Below are positions 9,990-18,600 of a stretch of DNA of 64,000 nucleotides, piece by piece. Each line of letters begins with the position of its first letter. The stretch's first letter is position 1. The translations under genes were made by a program, and so were the position numbers. The notes under the pieces are model-generated. The model searched no databases. It was not told the DNA's origin and was given only the letters and a program-made list of their open reading frames with translations. The stretch comes from Leptoclinus maculatus (lineage: Eukaryota > Chordata > Actinopteri > Perciformes > Stichaeidae), in the NCBI GenBank assembly GCA_032191485.1, contig JAVDOI010000010.1, positions 9,011,123-9,075,122 of the forward strand, written 5' to 3'.

Positions 9990-10485
9990 GACAATCTGAG
10001 GTCAGCTCGACCTTATATAGCGTCTTGGTGGCGTCGTTTCCATGACATTTACTGACATACGCGCGTCCGTTGTCATACACCTGATAGCAACAGAGACTAT
10101 GTTTTTATTTAAAAATCTCATATTTGTTAATATATTTCAGTAGTTTTTATATATATATATTTGTGAGCTGAGGCCAGGTTTTAACACGTCAAGCACTTCT
10201 ACATATCACTTACTTTTAATTAGAAGAATAAGAATAAGAGCGCTCATGTTACCCATAGAACTGCCTGATCTCGGCAGTAAACTCCGCCAGCACCGGGGGC
10301 TCAGCGCTCACGGTGCCCGCCTAGAACAGCCTGATCTCGGCGAGTCTTTTTGAAACTTGCCGCTGGTAATGACGTCTCTGTAGCGTTTTCCTCGCCGGCA
10401 AAGAGGACAGCAATCCGGATCTGATCCACATACATATACATACAATTTTATATATATATACAATTACAATATGTATAAATACATA

Positions 10486-10538
<53 letters not shown>

Positions 10539-10930
10539 ATACACTTATATAATAATATATAATTTTTTCTTTTTAATGAAAATTAAAAAAGCAGGGTTGT
10601 CATATTTAGTTTGATTGTACAAATACTTTACAGTAAAAAAAACGGATTAAACTCATTAGCAAGACCAGCTGAGGTGGTGATGTCATCACGTTGCAGTAAC
10701 AATTGTCCATACTGCGTTCTCTGGACTTAAAGTCTGGACTTGGAGTCCAGACTTCAAGTCCATACATAAATATGGCCTTACAAACTGTCCATATACACAT
10801 ACATGAATACAAAACAACAATCCAGCATATCATGTAACATGTCCGACTAGCTAGCTTCTAAGCTAATTTTAACATTACCGCCAATGGAGAAATGCTAACC
10901 GCGATTAGCATTTAATACAACACAAATGCT
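9990..10930. other. intergenic with hairpin and AT microsatellite
   Basis: No gene seen. A GC-rich segment at about 10240-10410 contains two diverged copies of a motif around CCTGATCTCGGC. An (AT)n run lies at about 10489-10532. A near-perfect hairpin lies at 10723-10761. Confidence 0.5.
10723..10761. repeat. short perfect-type hairpin
   Basis: The 18-nt arms GGACTTAAAGTCTGGACT and AGTCCAGACTTCAAGTCC pair with one mismatch around a TGG loop. It may be a MITE core or a chance palindrome. No neighbouring gene explains it. Confidence 0.6.
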
Positions 10931-10952
10931 ATACTAAAAGAAGAATAAAACA

Positions 10953-11366
10953 ATGACAAAGATTGCCTTTGCAGGAGATATAGATGACATAAACAAGCAG
11001 GTAACTTCAGCTATTATTTTGGCAGCCAATGCATCTATACCCAGGAGTAAAAACAGGATAAATAAGAAACTTGTTCCATGGTGGACAGAGGAGTGCTGCC
11101 AGGCTGTTAAAAATAGGAACAAAGCATTCAGACAAGTCAGGAGAACCCATAACATGCAGCATTTGATTCAATATAAAAAGGCACAAGCAGTGGTGAGAAG
11201 AACAGTACGACAAGCTAAGAGAGATAGTTGGAGACATTTTTGCAATAAAATAGGAAGAACTACTCCTGTGGGAGAGGTATGGGGAATGATAAAGAGGATG
11301 GGAGGAGACAGAAGAGAATGGGATTACCCAGTCTTGACATCTGACAAGGAAACAGCGGTTCAATGA
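10953..11366 (+). pseudogene. LINE ORF2 fragment between endonuclease and RT
   Basis: An open frame of 137 codons contains VPWWTEECCQAVKNRNKAFR, QYKKAQAVVRRTVRQAKRDS and PVGEVWGMIKRMGGDRR. This is the linker region between the apurinic endonuclease and reverse transcriptase of I/Jockey-type LINEs. No endonuclease or catalytic RT motif (FADD) is present, and the frame stops where hAT sequence begins. It is a dead fragment of the LINE type whose RNase H end survives at 29.8-30.5 kb. The clade assignment is inference. Confidence 0.75.
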
Positions 11367-11372
11367 AAATTC

Positions 11373-11920
11373 ATGCCACCAACAGGTCAACATAAAAAGC
11401 CATTCACTGGTGGAGAGGTTGTCAAGCAGTGCATGAGTGCAGTAGTTGGAACTTTACTTGAGGGGAAACAAAAAGAAGAGTTATGTGAAAAAATCAAGCA
11501 AATACCTGTCAGCAGTCTCAGCCACAAGGCTCATCTTTCTAAAATCAAGCACTTTCTTTTAAGATGTAAGTTTTTCAAAAGTTCTTTTTTGTGTATTTTA
11601 TTTTTAGATGGAGCCATTATTTTACTTGAAATGAGAGAAGAACATTTATTTATGTATTTCTATGTATTATTTATAATCCATCCAGTTAAATTTGAAAACT
11701 GAGAATAATAATTGTTAAAATATAATTTATGTGTATTTTCTTTATTTGATTTGACAGTTGTTGACTACACAGACGTTACTACTACTAGACTTCTTGAATA
11801 TATATATATATATATATGGCACTAAGTGGCGCGAGTTAGATATTATTGTAATGTTCCGGACCTTTGCCCGAGGAGATTTTCTCAATCTGGACCTTTTGGA
11901 ATTTTAATTGAAGACCCCTG
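11373..11920 (-). mobile_element. hAT fragment with transposase piece and one terminus
   Basis: The right end, read inward on the minus strand, begins CAGGGGTCTTCAATTAAAAT. About 350 bp from it match the left end of the complete element at 27141. On the + strand, frame 11373-11560 reads KPFTGGEVVKQCMSAVV and continues with KQIPVSSLSHKAH, resembling the N-terminal part of hAT transposases of the ZBED5/GTF2IRD2 kind. The rest of the transposase is missing, so this is an internally deleted, non-autonomous relic. The other terminus is not found. Confidence 0.7.
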
Positions 11921-13440
11921 CTGTACATGATTTAAAAAGTCCAATCATGGCAAGTGAGCATATTTGTTGAATCACTCTTATTATAAACTGCAAAATTTAC
12001 AATCCGTGCCTCTCCACCAAGTCAGAGATGCAAACTTTGACGAGTTTCAGCCTGTTTTTTTCTGTAACAATGGCCTGAGTTTGGAGTTCCTCAAACATTT
12101 CTGGAACTTTCTTATCGAGGAGAGGCCTCAATCCATCCTGTACATCCGGCTCCTTTTTAGGCTGAAAAGAGAACTAAGAGCAAAGCCGAACAAAGCAGAA
12201 ATTTAGACTAATTTCCATGAGATTCTTTGGAACAAAATTTGACAAGATGTACACATAACCCCCAAAAGTATAAATGAAAATGTACCTGAGTTAGACAGAC
12301 TTCTCTTGCAACAGGTTGAAAATGGGCAATTGGAATCTGTCAAGGTTCCTTATCACTACTATCAACATCAGTAAACTCTTGGAAATCTGAGTTAAATTTT
12401 ACAATCCTTTCAAGGACATATGCCAATTCGCTCATCTTTTCCAGAAGTTGGTTTGTGCTTTGGACACAATTTTTCTTTTCAATTATTTACAGTAGTTGCG
12501 AGGACTTTCACAGATTCCTGCTGCTCATGTCTCCCTTCCTGTAAACAACAAACAAAGACGTTAAGTACCAATCTAATTTATTGTGATATTGACTAAATGT
12601 ATTCATTTATCCAGTGTTTTCCACTTTTAGAGGGAAAGGGTGCTGCATCACGCATTCACAGAAAGGGAGCGGTCACCTAAAGACACTTAAAGTAATATTT
12701 AGGCAAATAATCAAAACTCGCTACAGGGACATTTTTTATTAAAAAAAAATAAAAAACACATCTACGAAAGGAAGGAGACAACTTTGCTGAATTATATTGA
12801 ATAGAAAAATTAAAATGTCATGAGAGCTATTGCGCTTATACTACAGTGCACCATTTCAATAAAGTTTCAGAGTAAGAGCATCTACTACTGCCTGCACATG
12901 CAAGAGGAGAGGGAGAGACAATGCCCCAACACACAGAGCCATGAAGCTCTCCACATTGATTTTATATTCATGTGCAGAAAGGTCTTTCGCCCTATAACGG
13001 CAGGGAAAGCCCTGCTATCAAAGTCAACTGTGATTAAATAACCTGTTCTAGTCCCTGTTCAAGCCAATTATAAACAGCTAGCTAATATTAGTTCCATGTA
13101 GGTTAATGGCACACTTAAGTTTCTTTAACAAATCAAACAGTTAACCCAAACTTTACATTTAATAACGTTACAGCTTCACCACTTAACGATACTTACTTTT
13201 CCTCTGCCCCATCGCTAACACATGTCTGCTCTAAGCGCATCGAAGTCTCTCTATCTACACCTCAACACGTAACGTTACACACTGACGTTAACGTTACGTA
13301 CTTTCGCGCCACTTCTGACGGACCTTCAGTTTGCACCAGTAACAACTAAAATTCAGCCAGTCCAAACCCCAGCACTGGGGAGTAAGGCAGAAGTACCCTG
13401 CGAGCTAATTATTGTGCATTGGTCTTATTCTGTGAGATAA
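11921..13440. other. intergenic, probably old transposon debris
   Basis: A frame at 11964-12206 encodes 80 residues of mixed character (including FLIEERPQSILYIRLLFRLK) that I cannot assign. It has no flanking splice sites. The remainder holds no recognisable gene. Confidence 0.4.
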
Positions 13441-13449
13441 CCTGTGATG

Positions 13450-13890
13450 ACTCATATAGACTCTAGTTAACTTCACTTCCTGTTTTATTTTGTATTCAAT
13501 TGTCCCCATGCTTTTGTTTGGTTTCCCGCCAGTTTTATTCGTCACCTGTGTTCTCTTATCCCATTATACTTATACTATTATTGTCTTAGTTATTTTCACA
13601 AGACTAGCTCTCAGACCTTGTTTGTCCCATATTTTTTTTCCTCAGCCTGTTTTCTGATTTGGGTTCTAGCTGTTCCTGTTTTTTGAGCTTTGAGCCCCTT
13701 TTTGTTTTGTTTGATTTGTCATTTGTTTTGCCATTTGTTTGTCTGCATAGATTGCTCCACTGACTGTCTGTTTTGTTATATGTCTCAAGCTTGTAAACTT
13801 TGACTTTTTGAACTTCTACTCTTTTTGATTTTGTTTGATTCCTGCATTTGAGTCTTTTGAGTTCTGACCATCAAATAACCGTGCTTCATT
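13450..13890 (+). mobile_element. LTR-like fragment (gypsy type, tentative)
   Basis: The sequence runs from CACTTCCTGTTTTATTTTG through TCACCTGTGTTCTC to CCTGCATTTGAGTC. This is the style of teleost gypsy LTR ends. No intact TG...CA boundaries or target duplication were found, so boundaries and class are uncertain. Confidence 0.35.
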
Positions 13891-14151
13891 TATTTGAATA
13901 TAATGGATGGAATACAAAATTAGCTGTGAAATCCCTGAAATAAATAAGGGTGGAATTATGAAATAAAATTCCACTGAAATTAATAAAAGTAATTTGAAAT
14001 ACTTGTATTTAACTATACTGACTATTTTAAATATGTATCATTCCATTTATTTAAATATACAGATATTTATTGCCTCAATTATTCATTTCAGAGGCATTTT
14101 TATTTTTTTATTTGTTTTATATTGAATAAAATCCATAGCAATTGCAATGCA

Positions 14152-15600
14152 GCTATCAGTTACTGTGATTTTCTACAGAATATTCTCAGTTATTGGGATT
14201 TTCTACAACATCTTTATTACTGTGACTTTCTACAGTACTATGATGGGTAATGTGATTTTCTACAGTAGCTTGTTGGTTACTGTGATTTTCTACAGTACTA
14301 TGTTCGTTACTGTGATTTTCTACAGTACTATGTTCGTTACTGTGATTTTCTACAGTAGCTTGTTGGTTACTGTGATTTTCTACAGTAGCTTGTTGGTTAC
14401 TGTGATTTTCTACAGTACTATGTTTGTTACTGTGATTTTCTACAGTAGCTTGTTGGTTACTGTGATTTTCTACAGTAGCTTGTTGGTTACTGTGATTTTC
14501 TACAGTACTATGTTTGTTACTGTGATTTTCTACAGTAGCTTGTTGGTTACTGTGATTTTCTACAGTACTATGTTCGTTACTGTGATTTTCTACAGTACTA
14601 TGTTCGTTACTGTGATTTTCTACAGTAGCTTGTTGGTTACTGTGATTTTCTACAGTAGCTTGTTGGTTACTGTGATTTTCTACAGTACTATGTTTGTTAC
14701 TGTGATTTTCTACAGTAGCTTGTTGGTTACTGTGATTTTCTACAGTAGCTTGTTGGTTACTGTGATTTTCTACAGTACTATGTTTGTTACTGTGATTTTC
14801 TACAGTCGCTTGTTGGTTACTGTGATTTTCTACAGTCGCTTGTTGGTTACTGTGATTTTCTACAGTAGCTTGTTGGTTACTGTGATTTTCTACAGTAGCT
14901 TGTTGGTTACTGTGATTTTCTACAGTAGCTTGTTGGTTACTGTGATTTTCTACAGTACTATGTTGGTTACTGTGATTTTCTACAGTAGCTTGTTGGTTAC
15001 TGTGATTTTCTACAGTAGATTGTTGGTTACTGTGATTTTCTACAGTACTATGTTCGTTACTGTGGTTTTTTACAGTACTATGTTCGTTACTGTGATTTTC
15101 TACAGTAGATTGTTAGTTACAGTGAGTTCTACAGTACTCTGTTCGTTACTGTGTTTTTTTACAGTACTATGTTCATTACTGTGATTTTCTACAGTACTAT
15201 GTTTGTTACTGTGGTTTTTTACAGTACTATGTTTGTTACTGTGTTGTTTTACAATAGATTGTTAGTTACTGTGAGTTCTACAGTAGCTTGTTGGTTACTG
15301 TGATTTTCTACAGTAGATTGTTGGTTACTGTGATTTTCTACAGTACTATGTTCGTTACTGTGGTTTTTTACAGTACTATGTTCGTTACTGTGATTTTCTA
15401 CAGTAGATTGTTAGTTACTGTGAGTTCTACAGTACTCTGTTCGTTACTGTGATTTTCTACAGTACTCTGTTCGTTACTGTGTTTTTTTACAGTAGATTGT
15501 TAGTTACTGTGATTTTTTACAGTAGATTGTTCATTACTGTGAGTTCTACAGTACTTTGTCGGGTACTGTGATTTTCTACAGTACCTTTTTGGTTACTGTG
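14152..15600 (+). repeat. 30-bp minisatellite with nine-unit higher-order repeat
   Basis: About 48 units of TGTGATTTTCTACAGT plus a variable AGCTTGTTGGTTAC or ACTATGTTCGTTAC half. Unit types A (AGCTTGTTGG), Bc (ACTATGTTCG) and Bt (ACTATGTTTG) occur in the order A-Bc-Bc-A-A-Bt-A-A-Bt at 14251-14520. The same order repeats at 14521-14790, giving a 270-bp higher-order unit. Each 30-mer contains the imperfect palindrome TACTGTgattttctACAGTA. The 345-codon frame across it is a periodicity artefact, and later units lose the period (from about 15121). Confidence 0.93.
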
Positions 15601-15775
15601 TTTGTATACAGTAAACAAGTTATTACTGTGATTTTCACAGTAAAGCTTTGACTACAGTAATATTTGGTTGAATTCACAGTATTTTACTGTGAAATAGTAT
15701 ACAGTAAGTTACTGCTCACAAACACAGTAAATTACTGTGGATTTCACAGCCGTTTTTTACAGTGTGGAGTCTGGC
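15600..15775. mobile_element. DNA transposon end rich in ACTGTAAA motifs
   Basis: Dense alternating TTACTGTG and CACAGTAA motifs end in CCGTTTTTTACAGTG at about 15771, the inverse of a CACTGTAAAAAA terminus common among teleost DNA transposons. The adjacent 30-bp minisatellite uses the same TACTGT/ACAGTA core. It probably expanded from this element's subterminal repeats. The superfamily is not assigned and the opposite end was not found. Confidence 0.5.
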
Positions 15776-15940
15776 ACAGTGAGCTGGGAGAGTTTGGGTT
15801 GAAGTACTTCCATGATGATGATGGTGATGATGGTGATGCGTATGTCCCTGGGGAATCAAGGTGTTGCAGCATGTAGTGCAGACCTGTTTGCCAGGTAGGC
15901 AAACTGCAGGGGGCCTGTGATGTCCTTCAGGGGGGCCAAT

Positions 15941-16036
15941 AGTACACAAATGGCTGTGGGGGTAAACGGTCGGAGGCTGAGCCGGAAGACTGCAGGGTCA
16001 CTTACAGGTATACTGGAAGAAAAATACACTTGACAG
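15941..16036 (+). repeat. second copy of the 7221-7311 repeat
   Basis: Shares AGTACACAAATGGCTGTGGG, GTCGGAGGCTGAGCC and TACACTTGACAG with 7221-7311 in the same orientation. A few substitutions and a short insertion separate them. Confidence 0.75.
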
Positions 16037-16293
16037 ATAATCAGTCGTTGAAGTATTTAGATCTTTGACTTAGTAAAAGCAGTAAGCTCTAAGTTAGTTA
16101 TACCATGACATTTTATAAAATACAGAAATTATCAGCATAGTGTAACACAATATTTTCAAAAATGTATAATCTTAGCTGGTTGGTGCTATTTAATTCAAAT
16201 AGTCAGTCAATCAGTGGGTCATATATATCTGTGTGACAGTGGACATATTACACCTGCAGTGGAACAAATTCAGGTCGCCAGCCGTCGGTGATC

Positions 16294-17137
16294 GGGGCGA
16301 CCGTGGCTCACAGGGTAGAGAGGGTCGTCCGGTATTCGCAAGGTTCGATCCTTGGCTATTACGTGTCCTGTGCCGTGGTGTCCCTGAGCAAGACATTAAT
16401 TCCCTAACTCAGTGGCGGCTGGTCCATAGAGGGCGCTAGGGCGCCGCCCCCCCTTGAGCTACAAATAATACAAAATAAAATAAATAATAATAATAATAAA
16501 CTATACAAATTGACAATATTTGTGTTTTTGAAACATGGAATCACCCAGTAATATGTGTAAAATATGATATCTGCGGTAAATATATGCTTTTCCTGCTCGT
16601 CCTCTCTGCCTGTCTGCAGCTCCTCTCCTCGTGTGCACGTCTCAGCTGCTGGGGCGCTGGAGAAACTGCCCCAAAGAGGCGGGTCTATAAAGCAGTTTAG
16701 CCAATGATGCTTTAATGCTGACTAAAGATATAAATGAGTGACATACAATTTAGCCAATCAGCGTCCTCAAATAGATTCAGCTTGGGGCAGATTTCATTCT
16801 GCCCCAAGCTGCGCGTTCTCGTCAGGACTAGTCTCTACAGGCCAGCGCCAGCGCGAGCACTGCTCCTCCAAGAGGAGAACTGAGAGGAGAAACTACTGAA
16901 AGAGCTGATCCCAGATCAGCCTGACCTCACAATCAGACAGCAGACTAGCAGGAAAGGGAAGCAGTACATGAAGCTTCTCTAGTAGCTGTACACCAGACAG
17001 GTTTGGCTCGCTGGATGACGTCATGATAATAACTTATTTAGCTTTTTAAAACAACGGGGACAGAACCAGCATGGACAGTTAGGGAGTGAGGGACATGAAG
17101 CACCTGTCTGAGAAATGGATATATAGTTATATATAAA

Positions 17138-17204
<67 letters not shown>

Positions 17205-17790
17205 ATGTGTGTGTGTTTTATATTATAGTGAATATTATTATATGATATATATATATTATTATATTATATGATATATATATTATTATATTATACAGAATAT
17301 TATTATATGATATATATATTATTATATTATACAGAATATTATATGATATATATATTATTATATTATACAGAATACTATATGATATATATATATATTATAT
17401 TATACAGAATATTATTATATGTTATATATATTATATTATACTGAATTCCCTGTGAGGGTGACTAAAATAAGATGTCCTGACGTGTTTGTGAAAGTGTTAT
17501 TTACTGCTTTTTTTCGTGTTGGAATGAATGTTAAATATTTAACTGCAAAGTAGTAATGCGCGTTTGATACCTTAATTTGTTTGCTTTAAATCATTCTGGG
17601 ATGTTTGCTGAAATTGATTGGATGTGGCACAGCCCTACCAAGAAAATTTTCCACCAGCCGCCACTGCCCTAACTGCTCCCCGGGCGCTTCTCAATAGCAG
17701 CCCACTGCTCCCTAGGGATGTGTCAAATGCAGAGAACTTTTTCAACACAACAATTATTCTGTCTGTATATATAATATTTTAGTTATTGTG
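16294..17790 (+). mobile_element. tRNA-derived SINE split by a hAT insertion
   Basis: The left half has a box A-like TGGCTCACAGGG (16304-16315) and a box B-like GGTTCGATCC (16342-16351) at normal pol III spacing. It continues through GTGTCCCTGAGCAAGACATT, a hallmark of teleost tRNA-type SINEs. The SINE resumes after the hAT with AACTGCTCCCCGGGCGC and AGGGATGTGTCAAATGCAGA (17667 to about 17790). The hAT occupies 16410-17666, so the SINE is the older element. Confidence 0.75.
16410..17666. mobile_element. hAT-type non-autonomous transposon, twin 1, perfect duplication
   Basis: The ends read CAGTGGCGGCTGGT and ACCAGCCGCCACTG. The flanks are ccctaact at 16402-16409 and 17667-17674, a perfect 8-bp duplication inside a SINE. 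The interior has no transposase frame. It contains an (AT)n run (17142-17202) and several tandem copies of a roughly 40-bp unit built around TATTATATTATACAGAATAT. It is nearly identical outside the microsatellites to 36136-37256, so both copies are young. Confidence 0.92.
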
Positions 17791-17945
17791 GATTTTTTAC
17801 TTATTTAATATTCTTTACTGTTTTATTACTTTACTTATTTATAATACTTGTTTTGATCTTGTTTTTACCATGTCCCTTGTTTGCACTATATCCACTATGA
17901 TGCTGTACATTTCCCCACTGCGGGCCAATAAAGGATTATCTTATT
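17791..17945 (+). repeat. LINE/SINE 3'-tail-like sequence
   Basis: The sequence ATTTCCCCACTGCGGGCCAA followed by TAAAGGATTATCTTATTTTA (about 17906-17948) is the 3' tail style shared by teleost LINEs and the SINEs they mobilise. It probably belongs to the same SINE insertion as 16294-17790. Confidence 0.5.
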
Positions 17946-18178
17946 TTATGTTATTCTCCACCGTGTGGGAGGATGGTCTCCTATAGCTGGTGAGGTCCTG
18001 CCTAATTTCCAACTTTTCAATGTAGCTCCAAAAGTATTGCGGCAGAACATTTATTACGAGTGAACGCTAAACGTGGCAGATAAAGGTCATAGACTGTGGG
18101 TAAGGTAATGGAAAAAGCACGACATGACCCTTCAGGGGCTCCGTTGCCTACATAGTCGTTACCTAAACTCTTTATACG

Positions 18179-18386
18179 TCTATTCTCTTAATTAGATCTC
18201 TCACATATGCAATTGATTCTAGTATAGTATAAATACTGCAAAACCGGTTAAACTGACAGATAGTGTGACACACCCCATGAATAAAAGAAGTGTAAAGCCA
18301 CAATACATGTGTCAGTTTAACCACTTTGCAGTCAAATATATACATACTATAATGCATTGCATATGTGAGAGACCTAAGAGAATAGA
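18179..18386. mobile_element. fold-back palindrome (MITE-like) upstream of acadm
   Basis: The left arm 18179-18258 starts TCTATTCTCTTA and ends GTTAAACTGACA. It is the imperfect inverse of 18310-18386, which starts TGTCAGTTTAAC and ends TAAGAGAATAGA. Arms of about 80 bp are separated by a 51-bp loop. It would fold into a long hairpin as DNA or RNA. It ends 215 bp before the acadm start codon. No clear target duplication is visible. Confidence 0.8.
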
Positions 18387-18489
18387 TCAACATTTTGGGT
18401 GAGTTATTGTATATAACGCTTCGTTAGGGAACGATCATGTAAGGTGAGGTTAACTGGGGTAAAAGTCATTTTCCTGATGACGAGAACGA

Positions 18490-18600
18490 CACGTGATCAA
18501 TCCCGCTGCTGTGATTGGCTGAGAGGCGCATATACGCTATGTAGGACAAAGGTCTCGTTTCAGTCTCTGTAGACGGCTGGTGCACTAGCGACACTTAACA
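18490..18600 (+). promoter_or_regulatory. acadm: acadm proximal promoter and 5'UTR
   Basis: Contains an E-box CACGTG (18490-18495), an inverted CCAAT box ATTGG (18514-18518) and AGGACAAAGGTCT (18543-18555). The last matches the direct-repeat-1 consensus AGGTCAAAGGTCA at 11 of 13 positions. Mammalian ACADM is a known PPAR-alpha/HNF4 target through nuclear-receptor elements in its proximal promoter, so a DR1 here is biologically expected. The transcription start is not determined, so the DR1 could lie in the 5'UTR. Confidence 0.6.

Noticed and set aside
9328..9999. Long frames of 188-223 codons on both strands over the 36-bp array
   Set aside because: They arise from a stop-free period of 36 bp. 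There is no promoter, splice context or family homology, and opposite strands are equally open.
12600..12640. Possible hAT terminus CCAGTGTTTTCC
   Set aside because: Only a short motif match, with no opposite end or 8-bp duplication found.
14147..15184. 345-codon hydrophobic repeat protein
   Set aside because: It is the 30-bp minisatellite read in frame. The frame ends as soon as units lose length, and higher-order duplication explains its regularity.
18172..18393. 73-codon minus-strand frame over the acadm upstream palindrome
   Set aside because: Explained by the fold-back repeat; no start context or homology.
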